From positions 1 to 40,564 of the IMG/VR virus record IMGVR_UViG_3300041583_000386: 40,564 nucleotides of DNA; one strand, given 5' to 3'. Numbering within the stretch: position 1 is the first letter of the stretch; every line of letters starts with the position of its first letter. This document shows, one piece after another, positions 1 through 7,061 of the stretch. A model generated the notes under the pieces. That model made no database searches. It was given only the letters and a program-made list of their open reading frames with translations, and was not told the origin of the DNA. Made by a program: the position numbers and the translations under genes. Source of the stretch: a virus.

Positions 1-31
1 TAGTAGAAAGATCAAAATTATAAATAAAAAA

Positions 32-59
32 AGGCAGTTACGAAACAACGTAACTGCCT
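32..59 (-). terminator. Displaced intrinsic terminator of the tRNA-Met transcript
   Basis: A perfect 11-bp stem (AGGCAGTTACG / CGTAACTGCCT, loop AAACAA) is followed on the minus strand by a U-rich tail (plus-strand A run at 25-31). It lies just past the displaced tRNA 3' half at attL and reads in the tRNA's direction, so before integration it probably ended the tRNA transcript. It now also terminates anything reading leftward out of the prophage. Confidence 0.75.
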
Positions 60-68
60 GATAATTTA

Positions 69-111
69 GTAGCGAGAGGGGGGCACGATCCCCCGACCTC
101 CGGGTTATGAA
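69..111. repeat. attL: attL: 43-bp direct repeat (displaced tRNA-Met 3' half)
   Basis: Identical to 40442-40484; identity stops at 112 (A against T at 40485). It contains the anticodon CAT, the T arm and the 3' acceptor strand, but no 5' half, so it is not a functional tRNA. The crossover must lie within these 43 bp, probably near the anticodon loop as for other tRNA-targeting tyrosine integrases. Confidence 0.95.
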
Positions 112-204
112 AACTTTTGTCTATGCTTTGTAAATGCTAACTTGTTTATTATAAGTGATTTAACTTTTTAATATTATTGCTTTTTATGGTTAAATTTTTT
201 TAAT

Positions 205-224
205 TGTTGTCACTGGTGTTGTCA
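205..224 (+). promoter_or_regulatory. Candidate integrase arm-type sites, left pair
   Basis: TGTTGTCA occurs at 205-212 and 217-224, start to start 12 bp. The same octamer pair with the same 12-bp step is found at the other prophage end (40340-40359). Paired repeats outside the core in both att arms are the classic layout of arm-type binding sites for the N-terminal domain of tyrosine integrases. No binding data; inferred from repetition and position. Confidence 0.6.
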
Positions 225-291
225 ATGTTGGGTTTCTTTTAGTTTATTGTTTAGGCATAACAGTGACTTTTAAACCTATTTAATAATCATT

Positions 292-663
292 TCAATTTTT
301 GATATAAATTATTGGGTTTCCATTTATCACAATGGTAGATATCAATGTAGAACCACTTAAATTGGCTGTTCTTGAGGAACCTTCAATTGTCCAAGTCACT
401 TCATTTCCTGAAAAGACATAAGTTCCTTGTGTAACAATATTAGGTGAAAAGACACTCCCTGGTCTAAACTGAATTCTTTGACAGTTTTTTTCTGATAAAA
501 ACTCTATAGTTTCTGTAGCACCAGCTCCATAAATAATAGATGCAATTGGGTCTTTAGCAGTAAAGCTATTTCCAATAAAGGGATTTAACATTTTTTCATC
601 ATCTGATGAACTACAGGAAAATGATAAAACTGTAAATAAAAAAAGTAGTATTATTTTTCTCAT
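292..663 (-). CDS. Surface lipoprotein, putative lysogenic-conversion (moron) gene
   Basis: The 123-residue product has a short basic and hydrophobic signal peptide and a lipidation Cys at residue 17, followed directly by Ser-Ser-Ser-Asp-Asp-Glu. An acidic stretch just after the lipidated Cys resembles the lipoprotein export signal that sends Bacteroidota lipoproteins to the cell surface. The rest is rich in short beta-strand patterns (GTYVFSGNEVTW, ANLSGSTL), suggesting a small beta-barrel or lipocalin-like fold. It lies 33 bp after the repressor on the same strand, so it is probably made in the lysogen. A role in blocking superinfection is inference. No specific family recognised. Confidence 0.85.
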   Translation of the reverse strand: MRKIILLFLFTVLSFSCSSSDDEKMLNPFIGNSFTAKDPIASIIYGAGATETIEFLSEKNCQRIQFRPGSVFSPNIVTQGTYVFSGNEVTWTIEGSSRTANLSGSTLISTIVINGNPIIYIKN

Positions 664-696
664 AATATTTTTATTAAACTAATTAGCATTCATTTC

Positions 697-1353
697 TCAT
701 TCCATTCTTATCACGCCCATTACAATTGCAATAGCATGTATATCTTCTTTCCTAACCTGAAAAGGTTTGTACTTTTCGTTATCTGAAACAAGCATAATGT
801 TAGTTTCATTATCACCCTCCTGAATACGCTTTATTAAAGCCCCTTGGTTAGTGTCTATAACATATACTTTATTCCACTGAAAAAATATGTCTTTCAATGG
901 AACCTTCTTACAAGCCACTATATCGCCACTATTATATTTTGGGTACATACTACTGCCTTTTACGTTTATAAGGTAATCAGCGCCTTTAAAAGTGGGTATA
1001 ATGAACCTTTCGCAGTCTAATTCTAAAATTGAAATCTCACCACTGGCTATACCTGCCATTGCATTTACTGGTATTAATGGCAATCCCTCCTTTAGAAGAA
1101 CTTTATTGATCATATTATTAAAATCTGTTTCATTGCTTTCGTATGAATTTTTAAATTCTGCATTATTCTGCTTATTATCTTCCATAAGATTCAATAAAAT
1201 AAGCAGACTTTCACCACTAGGAAGGGTATTTCCCTGTTCATACATCTGTATTGAACGCAAGCTTTTGCCAATTTTTAAAGCAAAATCAGTTTGAGAAAGA
1301 TTTAATTTCTCTCTTAAAGCCTTTATTTCTTTACCATTTATATTTTTCTTCAA
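697..1353 (-). CDS. CI/LexA-like prophage repressor (HTH plus S24 autopeptidase)
   Basis: The 218-residue protein has an N-terminal Cro/CI-type helix-turn-helix (about residues 7-56, LNLSQTDFALKIGKS) and a C-terminal S24 peptidase domain. Visible autocleavage parts are the Ala100-Gly101 scissile bond, nucleophile Ser135 in GSSMYP and the general base Lys175 in ALIKRI. This predicts RecA-stimulated self-cleavage and induction by DNA damage. It is transcribed leftward, away from the operators at 1371-1408, and is followed by the lipoprotein gene. It probably maintains lysogeny by repressing the early promoter and controls its own synthesis from the same operators. Confidence 0.95.
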   Translation of the reverse strand: MKKNINGKEIKALREKLNLSQTDFALKIGKSLRSIQMYEQGNTLPSGESLLILLNLMEDNKQNNAEFKNSYESNETDFNNMINKVLLKEGLPLIPVNAMAGIASGEISILELDCERFIIPTFKGADYLINVKGSSMYPKYNSGDIVACKKVPLKDIFFQWNKVYVIDTNQGALIKRIQEGDNETNIMLVSDNEKYKPFQVRKEDIHAIAIVMGVIRME

Positions 1354-1370
1354 AATATTTTAAATTTATT

Positions 1371-1408
1371 ATATGCATAATGTTGCGTATATGCAGAATG
1401 TTGCATAT
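1371..1408. promoter_or_regulatory. Tandem repressor operators O1 and O2
   Basis: Two 20-bp inverted repeats with the same design: 7-bp arms and a 6-bp spacer. O2 (1389-1408) is perfect, ATATGCA-N6-TGCATAT; O1 (1371-1390) is ATATGCA-N6-TGCGTAT with one mismatch. Centres are 18 bp apart and the sites share two bases. They fill the gap between the divergent repressor and first early gene and overlap the -33 and -7 boxes of the rightward promoter, as expected for cooperative binding of a dimeric repressor. Confidence 0.85.
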
Positions 1409-1413
1409 ATTTG
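1383..1413 (+). promoter_or_regulatory. Early rightward promoter (PR-like)
   Basis: TTG at 1383-1385, 20 bp, then TATATTTG at 1406-1413, a full match to the Bacteroidota -7 consensus TAnnTTTG. Transcription would start about 25-30 bp before the first early gene at 1447. O1 covers the -33 element and O2 runs into the -7 element. No equally good leftward promoter for the repressor is visible. Confidence 0.75.
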
Positions 1414-1446
1414 TTAAACCAAACAATACAAATAAAGGAAATATAA

Positions 1447-1755
1447 ATGAAAGTATCATCCGAAAAACTACTTAAAGGCTTAAACATTGTTAAAATTGGA
1501 ATAGAACCAGAATTTAAAGATGTAAACTTTTTCTTGTTTAGAAATCAAGAATGGAGCTGGGAGGATGGAGCAGAATTTGGATTGAAATGTCATTTAGAAG
1601 TTTACGCTAAAGAAGATTACAGCTTTGATACTTACATAAATAATATCGTAGTAATGGATAATGAATGCAATTTAATAGAGCTAACAAGTTCACAGATAGA
1701 AAGACTTAAATCTGAAATTATAGAATCAATAGAAATCTTAACCCTTCAAGCATAA
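1447..1755 (+). CDS. Early protein of unknown function
   Basis: 102 residues, acidic, no signal peptide or membrane segment. It is the first gene after the repressor-controlled promoter, so it should be among the first lytic products. Its stop overlaps the next start (TAATG), indicating translational coupling. The pattern of aromatic and charged residues (NQEWSWEDGAEFGLK) suggests a small globular protein, but I do not recognise a family. The position would suit a Cro- or anti-host-type regulator; no helix-turn-helix is evident. Confidence 0.8.
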   Translation: MKVSSEKLLKGLNIVKIGIEPEFKDVNFFLFRNQEWSWEDGAEFGLKCHLEVYAKEDYSFDTYINNIVVMDNECNLIELTSSQIERLKSEIIESIEILTLQA

Positions 1756-1889
1756 TGAAAAAATCAAAACTAGGTCAAATCCTCAGAGAAATAACGGACC
1801 CTTTTGCTAAAAAAATAGTTGAAGAATCTGAAAGACCATCAGTACAATGGGGAGATTCTTTTAAAAAACCACAAAAAAAACAATCATGA
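1755..1889 (+). CDS. Very small early protein (44 aa)
   Basis: Starts on the last base of the upstream stop codon (TAATG) and ends overlapping the next start by four bases. The product (MKKSKLGQILREITDP...) is basic with a Lys-rich C-terminus. The tight coupling on both sides is the main support that it is translated. Function unknown. Confidence 0.6.
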   Translation: MKKSKLGQILREITDPFAKKIVEESERPSVQWGDSFKKPQKKQS

Positions 1890-2053
1890 GTAGTATTGAA
1901 TTTTTTAACTCAAAAATTAACGATTGCTTATTAAAAAAGCATGATTCAATTTCTAAATCTGAAAAAGAAAGTCTAAACCAGGAAATAGAGCACTACCACA
2001 ATGGTATTATCTCAATTACAATTTTAGAAAAAATAAAAGTCGGAGACCTATGA
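1886..2053 (+). CDS. Small early protein (55 aa)
   Basis: ATGA overlap with the preceding gene and another four-base overlap with the next gene at 2050 support translation. The product is charged and mostly helical in pattern (KSEKESLNQEIEHYHNG). No family recognised. Confidence 0.6.
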   Translation: MSSIEFFNSKINDCLLKKHDSISKSEKESLNQEIEHYHNGIISITILEKIKVGDL

Positions 2054-2286
2054 AAACACTAGAAACGGGAATTTCAACACAAATAATAAACTCTCGTGTT
2101 GAAGTTTATACACCAGCAGAAGCTATTAAGCTTGAACATAGTAAATGGTGGAATATAACTTTAAAAAAAAACACATTAAATCCCAATTATAATATGCTGG
2201 GTTTTCTTAATTGGTATTCAAAAACAAAAAACATTCATGTCATTTCAAATGACGAATTCTTAAGGATCAACGAAAAATTATCATAA
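2050..2286 (+). CDS. Small early protein (78 aa)
   Basis: A 78-residue soluble protein with a conserved-looking centre (HSKWWNITLKKNTLNPNYN). Coupled to both neighbours through ATGA and TAATG overlaps. Not recognised; part of the string of short early genes that in temperate phages usually encodes regulators and host-takeover factors. Confidence 0.75.
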   Translation: MKTLETGISTQIINSRVEVYTPAEAIKLEHSKWWNITLKKNTLNPNYNMLGFLNWYSKTKNIHVISNDEFLRINEKLS

Positions 2287-2516
2287 TGAAAAAAAAGTAC
2301 AGAAAACTATGGGACAGAATGATTGAGCAAACACAATCAAGAGTCCTGGTCAAATTAATGACTGAGTTCAATTTGACTTCTACTGTAGCAATTAAGCAGA
2401 ATTGGATTTGGGGAGGTAAAGTTCCTAAAGATAAAGAATCTAAAGTTTTAGAGATTTTTGAGAGAGAGCTCAATTTTCAGGATGAAAAAACAAAAGAAAT
2501 AATTGTAAACCAATAA
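2286..2516 (+). CDS. Small early protein, possible DNA-binding regulator
   Basis: 76 residues, basic at the N-terminus. The stretch at about residues 20-62 (VLVKLMTEFNLTSTVAIKQNW, then a KVPKDK turn and an amphipathic helix) has the helix-turn-helix-like rhythm of small phage regulators of the Cro/CII type, but the match is weak. Position in the early operon after the repressor-controlled promoter fits a regulator. The evidence is too thin to name it. Confidence 0.75.
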   Translation: MKKKYRKLWDRMIEQTQSRVLVKLMTEFNLTSTVAIKQNWIWGGKVPKDKESKVLEIFERELNFQDEKTKEIIVNQ

Positions 2517-2518
2517 TT

Positions 2519-2740
2519 ATGATTAAAGCCGAATCTATCTACAATCTCCTGCCAGCACTTTCTTTAGAAGAGGAAGACAGGTTTTTTAGAATGTGTGGAA
2601 TGGTGAGAGCTGAAGTAAAAGCTGAAAATAAAAATTCAGCATTGAAGAGAGGGCTGTCTGGTGGTTCGGACAGTTCTTTATCAAATTCACAATTAAAAGG
2701 ATTAAGAAGAAAAAAACCCACTCGGCAAAGTGGGTTCTAA
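2519..2740 (+). CDS. Small early protein whose 3' end encodes RNA hairpins
   Basis: 73 residues; the N-terminal half (ALSLEEEDRFFRMCGM) looks like a genuine protein, while the C-terminal half is low complexity and basic (LKGLRRKKPTRQSGF). The 3' half of the coding sequence holds two stem-loops (2654-2673 and 2715-2736), so DNA or RNA structure may constrain it as much as protein does. Function unknown. Confidence 0.65.
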   Translation: MIKAESIYNLLPALSLEEEDRFFRMCGMVRAEVKAENKNSALKRGLSGGSDSSLSNSQLKGLRRKKPTRQSGF

Positions 2741-2769
2741 ATCAAATTTTAAGTTGGGTATTTCTACCC
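2654..2769 (+). promoter_or_regulatory. Cluster of three stem-loops before the recombination operon
   Basis: Hairpin A, 2654-2673: 7-bp stem CTGTCTG/CGGACAG (one G-U pair) followed by TTCTTTAT. Hairpin B, 2715-2736: perfect 8-bp stem AACCCACT/AGTGGGTT, loop CGGCAA. Hairpin C, 2756-2769: 5-bp GGGTA/TACCC with loop TTTC. On the plus strand A and B resemble weak terminators or attenuators. On the minus strand B is followed by a clear U-run (plus-strand A run at 2708-2716), so it could stop leftward transcription. No promoter matching TAnnTTTG is visible in 2741-2815. Confidence 0.5.
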
Positions 2770-2815
2770 GAGCATAACAAAGATAATAATAATTCTAACA
2801 TCAAATTTTAAAACT

Positions 2816-3796
2816 ATGGCATCATTAATTAAGAAAGCTAGCGAATTAGAAATTCACGGCAAAATCAAAGCCCTGATCTACGGACAGGCTGGTATGGGTA
2901 AAACAACCTTTGCTATTTCATCACCAAAACCTTTATTGTTCGATTTTGACAACGGAGTGCATCGAGTAAACTATGCTCATTTAGAAAATGTTGATACTGT
3001 TCAAATCAAAAGCTATCAAAATTTTGTTGATGTCATTTCTAATGAAGACTTAACTCCTTATGAAACATTTGTAATTGACACAGGCGGTAAACTCCTAGAT
3101 TTCATGGGGGATTATATCATTTCTAATAACCCAAAAATGGGACGTGGTAATGGCATGTTGACTCTTCAGGGGTATGGAGAGCGTAAGGCTACTTTCTCAG
3201 CATTGGTAAAGAAAATATCAATAATGAATAAGCACATAGTTTTTGTTGCTCACCGCCAGACTACTCAAGAAGGAGATGAAACAAGGTATGTGCCAATGTT
3301 TGGAGGTTCTAACTATGATAGCTTAGTAACTGAATTAGATTTAGTTGGTTACATGGAAGCCAACGGAAAAGAAAGAACAATCACATTTGACCCTACAAGT
3401 AGAAATGATGGAAAGAACACCTGTAATCTTCCTAGCATTATACAAATTCCTACTATTCTAGATAACAAAGGTAATCCAACTGCTAAAAATAACTATATGG
3501 AAAAACATGTTGTTGAGCCTTACTATCTAAGATTAGCGAAAAGAAAAGCAGCTGGCCAAGAATACCAAGACTTGATTTCTGAGTTAGAAACTCAAATAGA
3601 TTTGATTACTGACGAAGTTTCTGCTAATGATTTTGTTGGCAGGATTGATGAATTTGAGCATATAGGCAACTCTAAATTAGTAGCTGGCAAAATGCTTTCT
3701 AAACAAACTAAAAGTGTAAATATCACCTATTCAAAAGAGTCAGGTAGATATGAAAAACAAATACGGCTTCAGCAAACTCAAAACACTTTATTGTAA
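2816..3796 (+). CDS. RecA-like AAA ATPase, Sak4-type recombinase
   Basis: 326 residues. Walker A GQAGMGKT at 23-30 and Walker B-like FVID at 85-88 in a RecA-fold NTPase of the AAA_24 type. In phages this family (Sak4) acts in single-strand annealing or exchange, usually next to an SSB-like protein and an exonuclease, as here. The C-terminal 90 residues are charged and helical. First gene of the recombination module, preceded by an A/T-rich leader; its stop overlaps the next gene by one base. Assignment to an ATPase is firm, to Sak4 good. Confidence 0.85.
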   Translation: MASLIKKASELEIHGKIKALIYGQAGMGKTTFAISSPKPLLFDFDNGVHRVNYAHLENVDTVQIKSYQNFVDVISNEDLTPYETFVIDTGGKLLDFMGDYIISNNPKMGRGNGMLTLQGYGERKATFSALVKKISIMNKHIVFVAHRQTTQEGDETRYVPMFGGSNYDSLVTELDLVGYMEANGKERTITFDPTSRNDGKNTCNLPSIIQIPTILDNKGNPTAKNNYMEKHVVEPYYLRLAKRKAAGQEYQDLISELETQIDLITDEVSANDFVGRIDEFEHIGNSKLVAGKMLSKQTKSVNITYSKESGRYEKQIRLQQTQNTLL

Positions 3797-4656
3797 TGGT
3801 AGAAGAAAAATTAATACTCAAGGAACAAGATTTACAATTAGTTGTAAATAAGAAAACCTTAGGTAGTCTAACTACCAATGCTAAGCAAATAAAAGAGCTG
3901 GTAGAAAAGGCTTTGCCAAACTATGATATATCCAACTACAACGAGGATAATATTGATTTAGCTAAAAAGGATAAGGCTATGCTTAATAGCGCTTCAAAAG
4001 CTTTAAACACAAAGCGTATTGAAATAGAAAAAGAGTTCTTAAAACCATTTGGAGAGTTTAAAGAAATAGTTTCTGAAACTATCAAATTGATTTCTTCGTG
4101 TTCTGATACAATTGACGTTATAGTACAGCAAAGCGTTGACAAATTCAAGAACGAAAAAAAATCTTTAATCATTGAGCATTTTAATTCTCACAAATTTGAA
4201 TTAGTGAGTTTGGAGAAAATCTTTGATGATAAGTGGTTAAATAAAACTACCAAAATTAAAGATGTGTATGTTGAAGTCGATACAAAAATAGCAAGCATTA
4301 AGGATGACATGGTGACATTAGAAGCTATTGGAGATAATGTTGAGCTATTAATATCATTGTATTTAGACACATTAAACATCAACACTACAATTCAGTATGC
4401 TAAAACTTTAAAAGAGAATGCTGATAAGGCAAAATTAGAAGCTGATAAAGATATTAAAGTAGCGGTTCAGTATAACCAAATAGTTTCTGAAACAAATCCT
4501 TTTGAAAAATCAAATACAGTTATTGGAGTTGAAGAAACTAAAAATGATGAACAGCTTTTAGTTAGAAAATTAAAAGTTAAGGCTACTAAAGATAAAATTA
4601 TTGATCTGGCCGATTTCATGAATGTAAACGGTATTCAATTTGAAAAAATAGAATAA
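3796..4656 (+). CDS. DUF1351-like phage protein
   Basis: 286 residues, strongly charged and mostly helical, with coiled-coil stretches at about 45-130 and 195-225. The layout (Lys-rich helices after KALPNYDISNYNEDNID, then SASKALNTKRIEIEKEFLKP) matches the DUF1351 family, found in phage recombination modules beside ATPases and nucleases. Molecular role is not established; it may be a partner of the recombinase or the RecB-like nuclease encoded next. One-base overlaps with both neighbours show coupling. Confidence 0.75.
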   Translation: MVEEKLILKEQDLQLVVNKKTLGSLTTNAKQIKELVEKALPNYDISNYNEDNIDLAKKDKAMLNSASKALNTKRIEIEKEFLKPFGEFKEIVSETIKLISSCSDTIDVIVQQSVDKFKNEKKSLIIEHFNSHKFELVSLEKIFDDKWLNKTTKIKDVYVEVDTKIASIKDDMVTLEAIGDNVELLISLYLDTLNINTTIQYAKTLKENADKAKLEADKDIKVAVQYNQIVSETNPFEKSNTVIGVEETKNDEQLLVRKLKVKATKDKIIDLADFMNVNGIQFEKIE

Positions 4657-5402
4657 TGAAGTATAAATTCTACGCAACGTTATTGGATGCTTTTCAGGGT
4701 TATTTAAGTAGTTCAGAAATATACCAACAGTTTTGGGGTTTTTCAGAAAACCCCAAAACTTCAGAGGAAGATTTTGAGAAGCAACAATTCAAAAGTTTAA
4801 TCGATAGAATTAATCGAGTTCCATTTGAGAGTGAGCCGGCTTCTAAAGGAACAGCTTTTAATGAAATGATTGATTGTATAATTGAAAGTAGAACATCAAA
4901 GGATTATTTGATAACAGCTCACATGGATAGTGATATTATTAATGTAAGGTGTGATAAATACTCTTTTGATTTTCCTTTAAAACTGTCTAGTGAAATTGCT
5001 CTGATGTGTGATGGCGCATTAACCCAACAATTAGTTGAAGGAGTTATGCCGACTAAGTACGGCAATGTATTGCTGTATGGATACATGGATGAATTACTTC
5101 CGTTTAAATCAGTTGATATTAAGACAACAAAAAAGTACAATGCCTTTAAATATCGAAATAATTGGCAACATAAAGTATATCCATATTGCCTTCAACAGAG
5201 TGGTGTTTTTATAGATGATTTTGAATACATAATCACTGATTTCAAAAAGATATATACTGAGCTTTATGTATATGACCACTACAGGGATTTTCAGGAGCTA
5301 CAAAGCCATTGTGAAAGGTTTATTGAGTTCCTGCAATCAAACAGGCATTTGATTACTGACAATAAAATATTTGCACTTGATAAAATAAATCAAGGAATAT
5401 GA
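4656..5402 (+). CDS. RecB-like PD-(D/E)XK exonuclease
   Basis: 248 residues. Nuclease motifs are visible in order: GTAFNEMID (65-73, RecB motif I type), Asp145 in GYMDE, the DIK triad at 154-156 (D-x-K), and HKVYPYCLQ (172-180) resembling the QxxxY motif of RecB/Cas4/YqaJ nucleases. It probably resects double-strand ends to give single strands for the Sak4-like protein upstream. No Cys cluster for an iron-sulfur centre is obvious. Coupled to the next gene by a four-base overlap. Confidence 0.8.
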   Translation: MKYKFYATLLDAFQGYLSSSEIYQQFWGFSENPKTSEEDFEKQQFKSLIDRINRVPFESEPASKGTAFNEMIDCIIESRTSKDYLITAHMDSDIINVRCDKYSFDFPLKLSSEIALMCDGALTQQLVEGVMPTKYGNVLLYGYMDELLPFKSVDIKTTKKYNAFKYRNNWQHKVYPYCLQQSGVFIDDFEYIITDFKKIYTELYVYDHYRDFQELQSHCERFIEFLQSNRHLITDNKIFALDKINQGI

Positions 5403-5839
5403 TTTACGACGCTTCAAAATCACTTGACCAAAAAAGGGCAAACGAAAGGATTAGGTATTTGATTGAAAGTGAAAAGGTTTTTGAGATTAAAGAGAAAAAG
5501 AAAATCAGGTCCCTATCTCAAAATGCCTATTTACATCTAATCTTAAGTTGGTACGCATGTGAATATGGAGAAACGTCTGATTACATAAAGCAAGAGGTTT
5601 TTAAGAAGCAAGTAAATCAAGAGATATTCAAAACAGAAAGGGTTAATGAAAAGACCGGTGAGACTAGAGACTCTTGGAGGAGTTCAGGATCACTTGACAG
5701 TAAAGAGCTTTCAACTGCAATTGATAGGTTTAAACATTACGCAGCTAAAGAAGCTGGAATATACCTTCCTGAACCAAACGATATGGTTTTCTTAAATGAA
5801 ATTCAAAGGGAAATAATTAAAAATCAACAATACTTATGA
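5399..5839 (+). CDS. NinB-like recombination protein
   Basis: 146 residues. The segment KKIRSLSQNAYLHLILSWYA near residues 34-53 is the hallmark of NinB/Orf-type proteins (RSxxQN-aromatic), which bind single-stranded DNA and assist recombinase loading. The following helix and the Trp-Arg patch (RDSWRSSGSLDSKELS) are also typical. It overlaps both neighbours by four bases within the recombination operon. Family call is by motif only. Confidence 0.7.
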   Translation: MIYDASKSLDQKRANERIRYLIESEKVFEIKEKKKIRSLSQNAYLHLILSWYACEYGETSDYIKQEVFKKQVNQEIFKTERVNEKTGETRDSWRSSGSLDSKELSTAIDRFKHYAAKEAGIYLPEPNDMVFLNEIQREIIKNQQYL

Positions 5840-6138
5840 ATCAGATAGAACTTGACTTCAATAAGTCTCACGGAAAAGAGAATACTCAGGAAAACGAAAT
5901 CAATTATTTGGGTGACTTAGAGCACTTCAACAATCAATGCAGAATAGTTTTAGAGCAGTTATTAACTGGTCGCAGATTGACAACAATATCTGCTTTAAGG
6001 TTAGGTGTTGGTGACCTTAGAAGAAGAATTAAAGACCTTATTGACATTCATAACATTCCAGTTCAAAAAGAGTATAGAAATGGATCGAGATTTAAAGAGT
6101 TTTTTTTAACCAAAGAATTTATAAATAAGCACTTATGA
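5836..6138 (+). CDS. Winged helix-turn-helix protein
   Basis: 100 residues. The central part (LLTGRRLTTISALRLGVGDLRRRIKDL, about 42-68, followed by a beta-hairpin) has the pattern of the small phage helix-turn-helix domain often found in replication and recombination modules. It should bind DNA; whether it regulates or takes part in replication is unknown. Its winged-helix fold also makes it one candidate for a phage transcription factor. Confidence 0.75.
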   Translation: MNQIELDFNKSHGKENTQENEINYLGDLEHFNNQCRIVLEQLLTGRRLTTISALRLGVGDLRRRIKDLIDIHNIPVQKEYRNGSRFKEFFLTKEFINKHL

Positions 6139-6404
6139 CTGATTTAAGGGGCACAATAAAGGCAATTGATTTTGAGAACAATAATGGAAATGATAAGAAG
6201 GTAGTCCATCTTGAAATTTCGAGTCATCAAATTTTATTCATAGAGTTTCAAGGGCAATCTACTGAACTAGTTAAGCCTATTCATTTAGGTAAGAAAGTAG
6301 AAATTAAAATACTCTACAGGGGTAAGGTTTCTAAGATTGGAAGAAAATACAATAACATAATAGGAAAATCAATTAACACTATAGAAAATGGAAGTAAAAA
6401 TTAA
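6135..6404 (+). CDS. Small OB-fold-like protein
   Basis: 89 residues, nearly all beta-strand in pattern (VVHLEISSHQILFIEFQGQS, then LGKKVEIKILYRG, then a final GxxYN strand). This resembles the small OB-fold proteins (DUF3127-like) that often take the place of SSB in Bacteroidota phages, and the location among recombination genes fits. A single-strand-binding role is inference. It overlaps the next gene by 17 bases. Confidence 0.7.
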   Translation: MTDLRGTIKAIDFENNNGNDKKVVHLEISSHQILFIEFQGQSTELVKPIHLGKKVEIKILYRGKVSKIGRKYNNIIGKSINTIENGSKN

Positions 6405-7032
6405 AAAAGCAGGTATTAGAGGCAGTATATTCCTAAGCTATGAATTTGAGCAAACGGACCTAAATGTAAAGAGCAATATAAAGACTAGTTCAGACGCTCC
6501 AATTCACGATGATTTAAGGGCTGCATTTAGAACATTAATACCTCACTATGCTTTTGCCTGTGAAGAGATAAAAAATAAGGCCCTGGTTCTAAAAGCAATT
6601 AAAGATTCTGAATTGTACTTACTAGACAAGGAAACAGCTCCAGACGATAGCTTCTTTAAATACCGTGTATATGGCTTTAGCATTAAAGAAAACAAAGGAT
6701 ATGAAACTGTTGAAATATTAGGATCTAAGCAGTTAGAAAATATGGAAGAAATTAGTTTTTCTAGTTATCCTATTGACGTAACAGACACTGACTATCCATT
6801 CTTAAATGAACTAAATGAATCCATTGCCGTTTTGAAAGATGAAGTATTGGCTTATATGCAAGGTAAGTCAGCTCCAAAATCTCAAATAGATATGTTTCCA
6901 GAGGATGAGGGTGATGGTTTTGACTTTGATGATAATGATTCATTTGAAAAACCTAAAAAGGCTCTCAATGACCTAAAACAAAATATGAAAAAAAATGGTA
7001 TGACTATGACGGTTACCACTAGTGAGGATTAA
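6388..7032 (+). CDS. Recombination/replication-module protein with acidic tail
   Basis: 214 residues. The N-terminal two thirds look globular and mixed alpha/beta; residues about 165-185 form an acidic run (MFPEDEGDGFDFDDNDSFEK). An acidic tail is usual for proteins that recruit partners in DNA metabolism, such as SSB. It lies directly after the OB-fold gene and before the helicase. I do not recognise the family; a DNA-replication accessory role is inferred from context. Confidence 0.8.
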   Translation: MEVKIKKAGIRGSIFLSYEFEQTDLNVKSNIKTSSDAPIHDDLRAAFRTLIPHYAFACEEIKNKALVLKAIKDSELYLLDKETAPDDSFFKYRVYGFSIKENKGYETVEILGSKQLENMEEISFSSYPIDVTDTDYPFLNELNESIAVLKDEVLAYMQGKSAPKSQIDMFPEDEGDGFDFDDNDSFEKPKKALNDLKQNMKKNGMTMTVTTSED

Positions 7033-7061
7033 TTAATAATTCAAATTTTAAGTAAATAGCA

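Noticed and set aside
69-111. Second tRNA gene at the left end
   Set aside because: Only the 3' half is present; it has no D arm or 5' acceptor strand, so it is an attachment-site remnant.
992-1475. Plus-strand open frames opposite the repressor
   Set aside because: They are antisense to a well-supported HTH-S24 repressor, cross the operator region and have no recognisable protein pattern.
6254-6267. Near match to the late motif (GCAATCTACTGAAC)
   Set aside because: 11 of 14 match, but it lies within a coding region and there is no TAnnTTTG 39 bp downstream. Similar near matches at about 14762, 22284 and 35876 are also coding, have changes or insertions, and lack the -7 box.
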